This document shows, in pieces, positions 33,411-41,850 of a stretch of DNA of 64,000 nt. The stretch lies in contig JAGCNW010000005.1 in assembly GCA_017645785.1 (NCBI GenBank), positions 53,936 through 117,935 on the forward strand, given 5' to 3'. A program made the translations under genes and the position numbers. Source of the stretch: Treponema sp. (GTDB taxonomy: Bacteria; Spirochaetota; Spirochaetia; Treponematales; Treponemataceae). The notes below the pieces were generated by a model. It saw nothing but the letters and a program-made list of their open reading frames with translations, was not told where the DNA came from and did not search any database. Positions within the stretch are counted from its first letter, which is position 1, and each line of letters starts with the position of its first letter.

Positions 33411-34796
33411 ATGAACGTTAGCTGGTTTGACGGTTCCGCGATGTATCAGATTTTTCCTCTTGGCCTTTGCGACGCTCCGCATGAAAATTCGTGGGACTGG
33501 TCAAACACTTGGAACGCCGCCACGCGTCCCGTCCGCCGCGTTGACAGGATTTTAAATTGGATTGACCACTTAAAAAAGCTGGGGATCAATTCGATTTTCT
33601 TTAATCCTGTCTTGCAAAGTGACACGCACGGATACAACACCCGTGACTTTTACACGCTGGACAGCCGCCTTGGAAGCAACGAGGACTTTGCGGAAGTTTG
33701 CCAAGCCCTTCACGACAACGGCTTTCGTTTGATTTTTGACGCGCTCTTTAATCACGTTGGCCGCGGCTTTTGGGCCTTTAGAGACGTGCGCAACAACATG
33801 CAAAATTCCCGCTTTATCGATTGGTTCAAAGGAATCGACTTTAAGCGCAACACGCCTTGCAATGACGGCTTTTACTACAAGGCTTGGAAGGACAACTGGG
33901 ATTTTCCAGAGCTTAATTTGGAAAACGAAGAAGTCATCGAGCATATTTTTGGCGCGATTCGAAAGTGGGAAGACCTTTACCGCTTTGACGGCTTGCACCT
34001 ATGCTTGACGGAAGCTTTGCCCAAAAAATTTATAGAGCGGATCAGAAAATATTGCTCCGACATGGGAGCGGGCCTGGGCGGAAGCATCGCCTTTGTCGCC
34101 GAGATTTTTGACGGCATAGAATGTTCGCCCTACATTTCGCGCTCTATGGCTCAAAGCGCGGTGAACCGCGAGCTTAGGGATTCTTTTTGCGACAGCTTCA
34201 ACCAAAGCAACATTTATGAATTGGCCTACACGCTCAACAGGCAGTTTGGGCCGGACGGAATTTACAAAAACGTTCCGATGATGAATTTTTTGGACAACCA
34301 CAATTATCCGCGCTTTGAGACCGCGATGGAACGAAAGGAGTTGGTTCCCCTAGGATGGAGCCTCTTGCCCGCGCTGCCGGGATTTCCTTGCATTTACTAC
34401 GGAAGCGAATGGGGAGCGGAAGGCCGGCCCGCGGAAGACCATTGGGCCCTGCGTCCGTCTTTTGAAAAGCCGGAATGGAACCAGTTGACGACTTGCGTCC
34501 AAAAGGCTTTTGAGGCGCGGAAAAATTCTCCGGCCTTGCGCTACGGAAACTACAAGCAGCTTTTTCAGGCTAAGGAACAATTGGTTTTTGAGCGGGAGTC
34601 TTGCGGCGAAAAGATTGTCGTCGCGTTGAACATAAGCGAATATGATTACAAGGTTCCGATCAAGCAAGGAAAAGGTTTTGGCGCCTTTGAAGGCATAAGC
34701 GGCGACTTTGACGAGCTGCTTTCCGGCGGCGAATGCCATTACGACGGAGACTTTTATCTTCCTCCTCTTAGCGTTATGTTCTTGCGCAAAAAATAA
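33411..34796 (+). CDS. GH13-family protein lacking two catalytic residues
   Basis: The 461-residue cytoplasmic protein has the alpha-amylase barrel: MYQIFPLGLCD, LGINSIFFNPVLQS, DALFNHVGRGFW (region I), FDGLHLCLTEALPKKF (region II), FVAEIFDG (region III) and NFLDNHNYPRFE (region IV), then the usual YYGSEWGAEG. Region II normally reads G-x-R-x-D; here Arg is His and the nucleophile Asp is Cys. Region IV normally reads N-H-D; here the Asp is Asn. The acid/base Glu is kept. It is therefore probably a pseudoenzyme, regulator or a very altered transferase. ATG directly follows the GH5 stop. Confidence 0.88.
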   Translation: MNVSWFDGSAMYQIFPLGLCDAPHENSWDWSNTWNAATRPVRRVDRILNWIDHLKKLGINSIFFNPVLQSDTHGYNTRDFYTLDSRLGSNEDFAEVCQALHDNGFRLIFDALFNHVGRGFWAFRDVRNNMQNSRFIDWFKGIDFKRNTPCNDGFYYKAWKDNWDFPELNLENEEVIEHIFGAIRKWEDLYRFDGLHLCLTEALPKKFIERIRKYCSDMGAGLGGSIAFVAEIFDGIECSPYISRSMAQSAVNRELRDSFCDSFNQSNIYELAYTLNRQFGPDGIYKNVPMMNFLDNHNYPRFETAMERKELVPLGWSLLPALPGFPCIYYGSEWGAEGRPAEDHWALRPSFEKPEWNQLTTCVQKAFEARKNSPALRYGNYKQLFQAKEQLVFERESCGEKIVVALNISEYDYKVPIKQGKGFGAFEGISGDFDELLSGGECHYDGDFYLPPLSVMFLRKK

Positions 34797-34808
34797 TTTG
34801 GAGCTTCG

Positions 34809-35936
34809 ATGAACTTAATAGATTATGTTGAATGGCGCGGCGACTTGCCTTTTAAAAAGAGCGCCTTTTGCGACGTTGACGCCTTGGTTTTGTGCCAGCT
34901 TTCGTATTTAAATTTTGACGGCTTGCTTTCGTCAGACTTTGACAAGAAAATTTCTTTGACGGAATTGTGGACTTGCTTTAAGGCAAGCTCCGACTTTGAA
35001 AAGAGGAGCGACTTGGGCGCCTTGATTTCCAAAGAAACAGTCCGTCTTTTGGAAGTTTGCGCCCAAAGCGCGCGTTTTGGAAAAATCTACGCTTCGGGCT
35101 ATGTAAGCAAAATCGATTTGCAAAACGAGGAACAGTTTTCGGCTCTCGCCTTCTTTGAGTCCACCTTTAACTCCAATCCCTTTGTGGCTTTTAGAGGAAC
35201 GGACGACACAATCGTTGGCTGGAAGGAAGACTTTAACCTTGCGATTGAAGAAGCGGTTCCCGCCCAGCGCGACGCATTGGCTTACCTTGAAGGCGCTGCA
35301 AAAAAGACGCGCGGAAAAATTTTAGTCGGCGGCCATTCCAAGGGCGGAAACCTGTCCGTTTACGCAAGCGCCTTTTGCGCGCCGGCCTTCCAAAAAAGAA
35401 TTGACCGGGTCTTTAACTTTGACGGCCCCGGCTTTAGACAAGAAATAATCGAAGACGCGCGGCTAAAGAAAATACTTCCGCTGCTTCATTCTTATTATCC
35501 AAAACTTTCTATCGTAGGAATGCTTTTTAGGCGCGCCGGCGAATACAGCGTGGTGGACAGTTGCGTCCAAGGCCTTATGCAGCACGAGGCCTTTAACTGG
35601 CTTTTGGGGCCGCGCGGATTTAAAACGCTTGAAGGCTTTGAGGCCGCCTCGGACTTTTTTCACAAGACTTTCAACGAATGGCTTGAAGGCATATCAAAAG
35701 AAAAGCGCGCTCTTGTAATCGAAACTTTGTTCAACGTGATTACGGCCGGCGGCGCCAAGACCAACAGCGAGCTTGGAAAGGATTGGTTCAAGCAGGCGCT
35801 TGCAATTGTAAAGGCCGCGAGCGAGCTTGACAAGGAAACCCGCGACGAAATCATTAAGCTGATCCAGCACCTCTTTGACGTGGCCGCCAAAAATATTTCC
35901 GAGGAGAAAAGGTTGCCGGGTCAAGCCCGGCAATGA
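34809..35936 (+). CDS. DUF2974 lipase-like protein
   Basis: The 375-residue protein fits the DUF2974 (Mbeg1-like) family of alpha/beta hydrolases found in Firmicutes and Treponema. It shows CDVDALVLCQLSYLNFD near the start, VAFRGTDDTIVGWKEDFNL (oxyanion-region strand), the nucleophile elbow GGHSKGGNLSVYAS and FNFDGPGF. The Ser of GHSKG should be the nucleophile of a lipid or ester hydrolysis. GGAG precedes the ATG. The last codons (LPGQARQ) lie inside a REP-like repeat, which therefore supplies the C-terminus. Confidence 0.85.
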   Translation: MNLIDYVEWRGDLPFKKSAFCDVDALVLCQLSYLNFDGLLSSDFDKKISLTELWTCFKASSDFEKRSDLGALISKETVRLLEVCAQSARFGKIYASGYVSKIDLQNEEQFSALAFFESTFNSNPFVAFRGTDDTIVGWKEDFNLAIEEAVPAQRDALAYLEGAAKKTRGKILVGGHSKGGNLSVYASAFCAPAFQKRIDRVFNFDGPGFRQEIIEDARLKKILPLLHSYYPKLSIVGMLFRRAGEYSVVDSCVQGLMQHEAFNWLLGPRGFKTLEGFEAASDFFHKTFNEWLEGISKEKRALVIETLFNVITAGGAKTNSELGKDWFKQALAIVKAASELDKETRDEIIKLIQHLFDVAAKNISEEKRLPGQARQ

Positions 35937-35975
35937 CATCGTCCTGTCATGTTCGGGCTTGACCCGGACATCTTT
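35911..35975. repeat. paired REP-like units
   Basis: TTGCCGGGTCAAGCCCGGCAA then TGACA on one side, and TGTCATGTTCGGGCTTGACC with CGGACATCTTT on the other. Same family as 983-1050. It overlaps the final eight codons of the DUF2974 gene. Confidence 0.8.
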
Positions 35976-35976
35976 C

Positions 35977-36870
35977 CTACAAAGACGCGGCTTCCGTCTC
36001 CGCCACTTTCGCTGCGTACTTATTTGCGGCTAGAACCGCGTCGTATAAAGAGTCGCCGGCCTTAATGCGCGCCGCGCAAACTCCAAGGTGCGCGTCTCCG
36101 CAACCGATTGTGTTCACCACATTCGCTTTTACGCCCGGAACTTTTTTCCCTTTTTGCGCGGCGGCTTCAAAAATGTAGGCGCCGCTTTTTCCTGTTGTCA
36201 TTATAACGTCATTTTTGGTCAGCCTAAAAAGGGCGGCCGCGGCGGAAGGGATGGAGTCAAGGCCAGTGATGGAGAAAGCCTCTTTTTGGTTTAAATGCAG
36301 TATCGGATTTAGGCGCCAGATTTTTTTTAAGAGCGATTTTTTAATGGACATGATTCGGGCGCTGGGGTCAAAAAATATTTTGAGCGGCCGCCCTTCTTGG
36401 TCGGCGAGCGCTTTTTGTTCCAAAAGAAAATCGATTTCGGCCTCGGAAGTTTTTTCTTCCATTTCCAAGCCGCAAAAGTAAACCGAGTCAACTTTTTTAA
36501 AGTCTATTTTTTTATAGAATTTTTTGTCAAAGAGGTATTCGGCCTTGTGGGCGCAAATAAAGGCGTGCTCGTTCTTTTTGTTGACCAGGCACCAACAGGC
36601 GCCGTTTTCTTGGCTTGGAATTTTTGCAAAGACCGGGATTTTGTTCTTTTTTAGCTCTTTTTCCACAAATTCCGCGTAGACACCCCTTCCAACCGGCGAG
36701 CAGAGGACAAAGGGACTTTTTGATTTTTGCAAGGCCTTGGCCACGTTAAATGCCGTTCCGCCCAAAGACCATTTGGCCCCGTCTGTGTTTACGTCCTGGC
36801 CAGGTTTGGGAAATGTGGGAACGCGAATAATTACGTCAACGCAAGTTGAAGCGATCACTAAAGTTTGCAT
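35977..36870 (-). CDS. PfkB-family sugar/nucleoside kinase
   Basis: The 297-residue protein (ATG 36870) has the PfkB N-terminal signature region WSLGGTAFNVAKALQKS and the C-terminal ATP/catalytic region NVVNTIGCGDAHLGVCAARI. The family's DTxGAGD reads NTIGCGD here, with the catalytic-base Asp retained. It should phosphorylate a sugar or nucleoside; the substrate is not predictable. TATAAT lies six bases before the ATG on the minus strand, and no Shine-Dalgarno is present, so the transcript is probably leaderless. It is divergent from the FHA gene. Confidence 0.88.
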   Translation of the reverse strand: MQTLVIASTCVDVIIRVPTFPKPGQDVNTDGAKWSLGGTAFNVAKALQKSKSPFVLCSPVGRGVYAEFVEKELKKNKIPVFAKIPSQENGACWCLVNKKNEHAFICAHKAEYLFDKKFYKKIDFKKVDSVYFCGLEMEEKTSEAEIDFLLEQKALADQEGRPLKIFFDPSARIMSIKKSLLKKIWRLNPILHLNQKEAFSITGLDSIPSAAAALFRLTKNDVIMTTGKSGAYIFEAAAQKGKKVPGVKANVVNTIGCGDAHLGVCAARIKAGDSLYDAVLAANKYAAKVAETEAASL

Positions 36871-36876
36871 GCCGCT

Positions 36877-36920
36877 ATTATACAAAAAAGTTTGATAAAA
36901 ATCAATTTTGGGGTTATAAT
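36877..36920. promoter_or_regulatory. overlapping divergent promoters for pfkB-type and FHA genes
   Basis: Plus strand: TTGATA (36892-36897), 17 bases, TATAAT (36915-36920). Minus strand: TTGATT (36905-36900), 17 bases, TATAAT (36882-36877). The two minus-35 boxes share the palindrome TTGATAAAAATCAA (36892-36905). Each minus-10 box sits six bases from its ATG. Confidence 0.75.
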
Positions 36921-36926
36921 ATTTGT

Positions 36927-37271
36927 ATGGATGATTCAACAATTATGGAAAGCTCTCCGGTAGGCGAGCACATTCAGGCGATTTCGGATCCCAATGCCGT
37001 CTCTTATTTGATGTTCAACAAGCAAAAAATCAAGCTTGTGGCGAAAATCACCCTTGGCCGCGAAAGCGACAACAGCGTAGTGATTGAAAACAAGTTGGCC
37101 AGCCGCCATCACGCGCTGATCCAAAAAATCAAGGACGACTATTATTTGAAGGACGAAAATTCAACCAACGGAACGCTTTTAAACGGAAAGCGGATTCCGG
37201 CGGACAAGTACGTAAAGCTTAGCCGCGGCGACAAAATTACGATCGGCTCCGCCAACCTCGTCTTCGGTTAA
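36927..37271 (+). CDS. FHA-domain protein
   Basis: The 114-residue protein is essentially one forkhead-associated domain: ITLGRESDNSVVIENKLASR (the GRE-x and S-x-x-H region, ending SRHHA), then NSTNGTLLNGKRI and DKITIGSANLVFG. FHA domains bind phosphothreonine peptides. A Ser/Thr kinase and a predicted phosphatase lie just downstream on the same strand, so it may be their readout module. It starts leaderless from the divergent promoter. A REP-like hairpin follows its stop. Confidence 0.88.
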   Translation: MDDSTIMESSPVGEHIQAISDPNAVSYLMFNKQKIKLVAKITLGRESDNSVVIENKLASRHHALIQKIKDDYYLKDENSTNGTLLNGKRIPADKYVKLSRGDKITIGSANLVFG

Positions 37272-37272
37272 A

Positions 37273-37304
37273 AGATTGCCGCGTCGCGCGCGGCAATGAC
37301 AGCG
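37273..37304. repeat. single REP-like unit
   Basis: AGATTGCCGCG / CGCGGCAATGACA around a short loop, between the FHA and phosphatase genes. Same family as 983-1050. It abuts the GTG start at 37310. Confidence 0.65.
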
Positions 37305-37309
37305 CTGTC

Positions 37310-38398
37310 GTGAACACAGAAAAAGTTTTGCAAGAATTCAATGTCTTCTCAAAATGCGAGCGGCTTCCGTCCAAAAAGAAAATTTTGGATGCGGCGAAAA
37401 AGGCTCTTTTTGTTTTGGCTACGGAACCCGACTCTTACAGGGAGCGGATTCCGGGAACCGACATTCCTGGCGGCCTTTTGGATTTTCGCAGTGTTGGCGG
37501 AACGGAGGGCGCGACAGGCGCGCTTCCGACGATAATCGTTCCGGACATCCACGCGCGGCCCGACTTTATTTACAACATTTTAAATTTGGGCTTAAAAAAA
37601 ATCGCCGCCCTTCTTGGCTTTTCCAAAGGTTCTGCGGCGGAGTGGGGCGGAGCAAAAGGCGCGAAAGTAATTGACGCTCTGGAAGAAAACAAAATTCGCG
37701 TGATTTGTGTCGGCGACATTTTGCACGCCGAGGGCCGCGCCCGCGAGCGTTGGGAAAAAGCCTATGCCGCTTTTGAAGGCGGCGTTTATGACAGCGCCTT
37801 TATGCGCGAGGAAATGCGAGAAGGCTTTGCCGCGCTTCTTGCCGTGATGACCGCGAAGTTTTTGTGGCCGGAAAATTTTCATTGCCTAAAGGGAAATCAC
37901 GAAAATATCGCAAACGAGCGCGGCGATGGAAATTTTCCGTTTAGAAAATTCGCTTACGAAGGAAGAATGGTCTTGGAGTTTACGCGCTTGGTTTACGGCG
38001 AAGAAGTTTTGAACGCGATTTACGACTTTGAAAAGGCGCTCCCGCTTTGCGCGTGTTCGGACAATTTTTTTGCAAGCCATGCTGAGCCGTTGGATTTTTA
38101 CAGCTGGGATGATTTGGTGTCCGCTCCCTTGGACCCGCAAAAAGTTTACGGACTTACTTGGACGGCCAACGACGAGGCGCGCGCGGGAAGCGTTGCAAAA
38201 ATCCTAAAGGCGCTTTGCAAGCCGCGCAAGGGAATCGAGGCGCGCGCGATTGGAGGCCATCGACCCGTTCCCGAAAATTATTTGGAACGTCAAGGCGGCC
38301 TTTACGTTCAGATTCACAACCCAAAATTGCAAAACATCGCGGTCGTAATGCCGGACAAGACATTCGATCCGAATTCTGATATAATAGCGGCAAGATAA
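37310..38398 (+). CDS. metallophosphoesterase (predicted protein phosphatase-like)
   Basis: The 362-residue protein has the calcineurin-like metal-ligand series: D-x-H in IIVPDIHARPDF, G-D in RVICVGDILHAEGR, G-N-H-E in CLKGNHENIAN, H in FFASHAEP and G-H in IGGHRPV. Such enzymes hydrolyse phosphoester bonds with two metals; its place between an FHA protein and a Hanks-type kinase suggests it removes phosphates placed by that kinase, though a nucleotide substrate is possible. The GTG start lacks a clear ribosome-binding site and follows a REP hairpin. Confidence 0.82.
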   Translation: MNTEKVLQEFNVFSKCERLPSKKKILDAAKKALFVLATEPDSYRERIPGTDIPGGLLDFRSVGGTEGATGALPTIIVPDIHARPDFIYNILNLGLKKIAALLGFSKGSAAEWGGAKGAKVIDALEENKIRVICVGDILHAEGRARERWEKAYAAFEGGVYDSAFMREEMREGFAALLAVMTAKFLWPENFHCLKGNHENIANERGDGNFPFRKFAYEGRMVLEFTRLVYGEEVLNAIYDFEKALPLCACSDNFFASHAEPLDFYSWDDLVSAPLDPQKVYGLTWTANDEARAGSVAKILKALCKPRKGIEARAIGGHRPVPENYLERQGGLYVQIHNPKLQNIAVVMPDKTFDPNSDIIAAR

Positions 38399-38410
38399 AA
38401 GGAGAAAAAA

Positions 38411-40009
38411 ATGACCGATACGCCGGACATGATTGGAAAGTACAAAATTCAAGGACAGATAGCGCAGGGCGGAATGGGCGCGATTTACAAATCCACGCAC
38501 CCAGAGCTAAAGAAGCCCATCATCATAAAAAAGCTTACTACGCGCGGCTCGTCGGTCGCCAAAGAGCGTTTCTTAAAGGAAGCCAAAATTCTTTTGGAGA
38601 TGCAAAGCCCTTACATCGTTCACTTGTTCGACTATTTTACAGAGGCGTCGTCGCGCTACATTGTCGAAGAATTTGTTGACGGCATTTCGCTTGACAAGTT
38701 GATTCAAAAGCAAACCGCGCTTTCTCCGCAAGTGGCGATGCTCATAATGCAGGACTCTCTTTACGGCTTGCGTTTCGCTCACAAGAAAAACGTCGTTCAC
38801 CGCGACATAAAACCCGGAAATCTTTTGATGTCCAAGCGCGGCGAAATAAAGCTTACCGACTTTGGAATCGCAAGCGACGATTCCGACGACAAGAACACAA
38901 AGGACGGCGTTGTTCTTGGAACGCCCAGCTACATGCCGCCGGAACAGTTTAAAGATTCAAGCGGCGTTGACCAGCGCGCCGACATTTACGCTCTTGGCGT
39001 AATGCTTTACGAAATGGTCACCGGAAAAAAGCCTTACACCGCCGATACCCAAGAGGAAATGTACGAAAAGGCCCGCCGCGGCCGTTACGTCAATCCGCGC
39101 AAAATCAACAAAAACATTCCGCCGGAGATTTGCAAGCTGATTAAAAAAATGATGGCGCCAAGAGCGCGCGGCCGCTTTAAGAGCGTTGACCCGATAATCA
39201 AAATCGTAAAAAAATACCTTAAGCATTACGACACGCACGCAATCCGCGTCGAGCTTGCCAAGATGGTCATCAGCCCTCGCTCGCTAAAGGAGGCGGCTTA
39301 TAAAAAGAAGAAGAACATTTGGAAAAGCTTCTTTGTCGCGCTTGTTTTGCTTGGAGCGGCAGCCGCAGCAGGTTGGTGGTTGTGGACAGAAGGCTGGATT
39401 CACAAAACGATTTTGCGCTCGGTTTACACGCCTGTCAACATGACGATAAAATTGCCGCAAACTTCCGCTCCCGCAAGCCACATAAGCGCTCGCGCCTTGT
39501 TCTTTACAAACGGAACGGAAATCAAGGAAGTGCAAGACTCCGCGCGCGTGTTTATTGAAGGCGCGGCCGACAAAAAAGGCTTGACCGCCGAACGGCCTGC
39601 TTCCAAACTTAAGGCCTACCATATAAAGCCTGTTTTCCTAAAGCCCGGAATGTACCGCGCCAAGGTTGCCGTCGGTTCCTATGTTTGGTGGGAAAACTTT
39701 GAAGTCACAAAAGAAGAAAAGTCGATTGACATTAACTTTTCGGCGGGCGAAAGCAGGCCGATTAAATTGATTGTCTCAGCCCGCGACGGAAAGAACGGCA
39801 TGGACCTTTCGGACCGCGCCAAATGCCAGATTTTGTACAATGGCCGCTGGGTGGCGCTGGAAGACGTTCCCCGCGAAAAATTCAATTCCGCCGCCGTCTG
39901 GAAATTCAAAGTCAGCCTTGACGGCTACGAGGACGAGATTTTCTCGCTTTTGATTGACTGGTACCAAGACACGGTCATGATACGGGCGGAATTGTTTTTG
40001 AAGAAGTGA
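38411..40009 (+). CDS. transmembrane Hanks-type Ser/Thr protein kinase
   Basis: The 532-residue protein begins with a full kinase domain (about 11-265): Gly-loop IAQGGMGAIYK, catalytic loop HRDIKPGNLL, DFGIAS, and GTPSYMPPEQF in the activation segment. A transmembrane helix follows at about 303-325 (FFVALVLLGAAAAAGWWLW), then a 200-residue outer region of beta character containing PEGA-like strands (MYRAKVAVGSYVWWENFEV). It phosphorylates Ser/Thr inside the cell, possibly in response to an outside signal. AAGGAG precedes the ATG. It closes the FHA-phosphatase-kinase cluster and is followed by a strong terminator. Confidence 0.93.
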   Translation: MTDTPDMIGKYKIQGQIAQGGMGAIYKSTHPELKKPIIIKKLTTRGSSVAKERFLKEAKILLEMQSPYIVHLFDYFTEASSRYIVEEFVDGISLDKLIQKQTALSPQVAMLIMQDSLYGLRFAHKKNVVHRDIKPGNLLMSKRGEIKLTDFGIASDDSDDKNTKDGVVLGTPSYMPPEQFKDSSGVDQRADIYALGVMLYEMVTGKKPYTADTQEEMYEKARRGRYVNPRKINKNIPPEICKLIKKMMAPRARGRFKSVDPIIKIVKKYLKHYDTHAIRVELAKMVISPRSLKEAAYKKKKNIWKSFFVALVLLGAAAAAGWWLWTEGWIHKTILRSVYTPVNMTIKLPQTSAPASHISARALFFTNGTEIKEVQDSARVFIEGAADKKGLTAERPASKLKAYHIKPVFLKPGMYRAKVAVGSYVWWENFEVTKEEKSIDINFSAGESRPIKLIVSARDGKNGMDLSDRAKCQILYNGRWVALEDVPREKFNSAAVWKFKVSLDGYEDEIFSLLIDWYQDTVMIRAELFLKK

Positions 40010-40048
40010 AAAAAAAGGCGGCTTGGTTGTCCAAGCCGCCTTTTTTTT
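40009..40048. terminator. bidirectional intrinsic terminator
   Basis: Arms GGCGGCTTGG and CCAAGCCGCC around TTGT, with eight A before and eight T after. It separates the convergent kinase and CobW-type genes. Confidence 0.88.
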
Positions 40049-40057
40049 GTCTTGCAA

Positions 40058-41323
40058 TTAGTTGTTTGCCAGAGCGCTGTCAAGCTGCTTTGAAATCGCT
40101 TCTTTGTCCAAATGCGTTCCGATGATGCAAAGCTTTACCATGCGGTCGCCAAGCTTTTCGTCCCAGTTCTTTTTCATCTCCGGGTCTTGGGCAAGAATCG
40201 CTTCTTGCTCGGCCTTGGGAGCGGTGGCAAGCCACTGGCCCGAAATGCCCGCGACGATTTGGCGGCCGGTCGTTTCCAAAACATAAATCATGTCAGGCTC
40301 GTCGTCAAACCACATTATGCCCTTTGAGCGGATGATGTTCTTTGGCCAGGCGCTGGCAACCTTGTCCAGCTTTTGCCTGTCAAATGGAATGCGGCGGTAG
40401 TAGATGAAACTTCCGATTCCGTACTCGTCGTCGTCGCTTCCGGAATCTCCTTCGTGCTTGTGCTCGTGGTGGTGATGATGATGCTCGTGGCCTTCGTGGT
40501 CATGGTCATGATCGTGGTGGTGTTCGTGGTCGTGATGCTCATGCTCGTCGTGGTCATCGTCGTCGTCATCATCGTCATGATCGTGGTGATGGTGGCCGCG
40601 AGCCTCGTCTTCGTCGTAGCCTTCGGCGTCGGCCTTGTTAAGCTCGGCGACCCAGCCCGCGCTTTCGTAAACTTTTTCAAAGTCAAATTCATTGGTTCCC
40701 AAGATTTGCGAAAGGTCTACGGCGCACTTTGTCGTCTCGATTACCTTGGCGTTGGGCTGCAATTTTTTTACGACGGCGCGGATTTTTTTCAACTGTTCCT
40801 CATTGACCAAATCGACTTTGTTGATTACAAGCGTGTTGCAGAATTCGATTTGCTGGACCAAAAGGGACTCGATGTCCTCTTCTTCCATGTCCTTTTTGAG
40901 GAGCGCGTTTCCTTCGTCAAACTCGGTGGAAAGGCGCATCGCGTCAACTACGCTTACCAAGTTGTCGATGTAGCCCGAGTCGATTTGCTCGATGGCCGAC
41001 GCGATTGGCATTGGCTCGCAAACGCCAGAGGCTTCGATCAAAATGTAGTCGAATTTTCCAGTCTTGATTAGGCCTTCGATTTGCTGGACAAGGTCTGTCT
41101 TTAGCGTGCAGCAAATGCAGCCGTTTGTAAGCGGAACCAAGCTTGAGCTGTCGGTGATGTTGGCCTCTTTTGAAATGAGGGAAGCGTCAACGTTGACCTC
41201 GCCGATGTCGTTTACGATTACGGCCACCTTGTAGCCTTTTTGGTTGTTCAAAATGTAGTTGAGGAGCGTTGTCTTTCCCGCTCCCAAGTAACCCGCCAAA
41301 AGCGTGATCGGTGTTTTTTTCAT
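40058..41323 (-). CDS. CobW/COG0523-family metal GTPase with His/Asp-rich insert
   Basis: The 421-residue protein is a metallochaperone-type GTPase: P-loop GYLGAGKTTLLN, the metal-binding C-x-C-C motif in NGCICCTLK, EASGVCEPMP, and NKVDLV for guanine. A region of about 70 residues (about 245-310) is almost only His, Asp and Glu (runs such as HHHHDHDDDDDDDDHDEH), splitting the protein from its C-terminal CobW_C domain. It should deliver zinc or another divalent metal, with the insert as metal buffer. GAGGC precedes the ATG, which overlaps the stop of the upstream transpeptidase gene. Confidence 0.92.
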   Translation of the reverse strand: MKKTPITLLAGYLGAGKTTLLNYILNNQKGYKVAVIVNDIGEVNVDASLISKEANITDSSSLVPLTNGCICCTLKTDLVQQIEGLIKTGKFDYILIEASGVCEPMPIASAIEQIDSGYIDNLVSVVDAMRLSTEFDEGNALLKKDMEEEDIESLLVQQIEFCNTLVINKVDLVNEEQLKKIRAVVKKLQPNAKVIETTKCAVDLSQILGTNEFDFEKVYESAGWVAELNKADAEGYDEDEARGHHHHDHDDDDDDDDHDEHEHHDHEHHHDHDHDHEGHEHHHHHHEHKHEGDSGSDDDEYGIGSFIYYRRIPFDRQKLDKVASAWPKNIIRSKGIMWFDDEPDMIYVLETTGRQIVAGISGQWLATAPKAEQEAILAQDPEMKKNWDEKLGDRMVKLCIIGTHLDKEAISKQLDSALANN

Positions 41324-41820
41324 TTTACTGCCTCTTTTTGAATGTGAAGTTTTGCTTGGTCAGGAACGGTGTCGAAGAACCACTTGGCGTCTTCCATGCT
41401 AAGGCGCACGCAGCCGTGGCTCGCGGGCTGGCCAAGTTTCGCCGCTTCTTCGGGAATGATGTTGCCGTTTGCGTCAATCGGAACGGAATGGAAAAGATAC
41501 ACGCCGCCGATAAAGCCGACCCACCAGCGCGCTCCTTCGCCAAAGCGCTTTGAGAAGAACGAGGTTCCGCGCTTTTGGCCGCTTTCGTTTATGATGTAGT
41601 CGCCAAGCGGCGTGTCGTTGTCGCCGTCGATGAGACCGGTGGAGCACACCATCTTGCGGACCAACTCGCCGCTTTTATAGACATAAGTTCTTTGCTCGTC
41701 AATGCTGACGATTACGTTCCAATCCGGACCGTAACCAGCCGGGCTTGCGAAAACGTCCGCCGCAAAAAGGCTTGCCGCCAACAAAAGCGACAAAAGGGTG
41801 AATATAAGATGTTTTTTCAT
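41320..41820 (-). CDS. L,D-transpeptidase (YkuD domain)
   Basis: The 166-residue exported protein has a signal peptide (ending LFAADVFA) and the YkuD domain: NVIVSIDEQRTYVYKSGELV, TPLGDYII, FHSVPID and the catalytic motif SHGCVRLSMEDAKWFF with its active-site Cys. It should form or exchange peptidoglycan cross-links, or tether proteins, in the periplasm. TATATT lies seven bases before the ATG, so the message may be leaderless. It is coupled to the CobW-type gene (ATGA), and zinc or copper sensitivity of YkuD enzymes makes that pairing plausible but unproven. Confidence 0.9.
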   Translation of the reverse strand: MKKHLIFTLLSLLLAASLFAADVFASPAGYGPDWNVIVSIDEQRTYVYKSGELVRKMVCSTGLIDGDNDTPLGDYIINESGQKRGTSFFSKRFGEGARWWVGFIGGVYLFHSVPIDANGNIIPEEAAKLGQPASHGCVRLSMEDAKWFFDTVPDQAKLHIQKEAVK

Positions 41821-41850
41821 GCCTTGTAATATAGCGCTTTTTGTAGGCTT

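Noticed and set aside
40373..41071. Plus-strand open frame of 232 codons rich in Val and Met
   Set aside because: It is the antisense shadow of the His/Asp-rich insert of the CobW-type gene; GAT/CAC codons read backwards give Val/Met. No ribosome-binding site.
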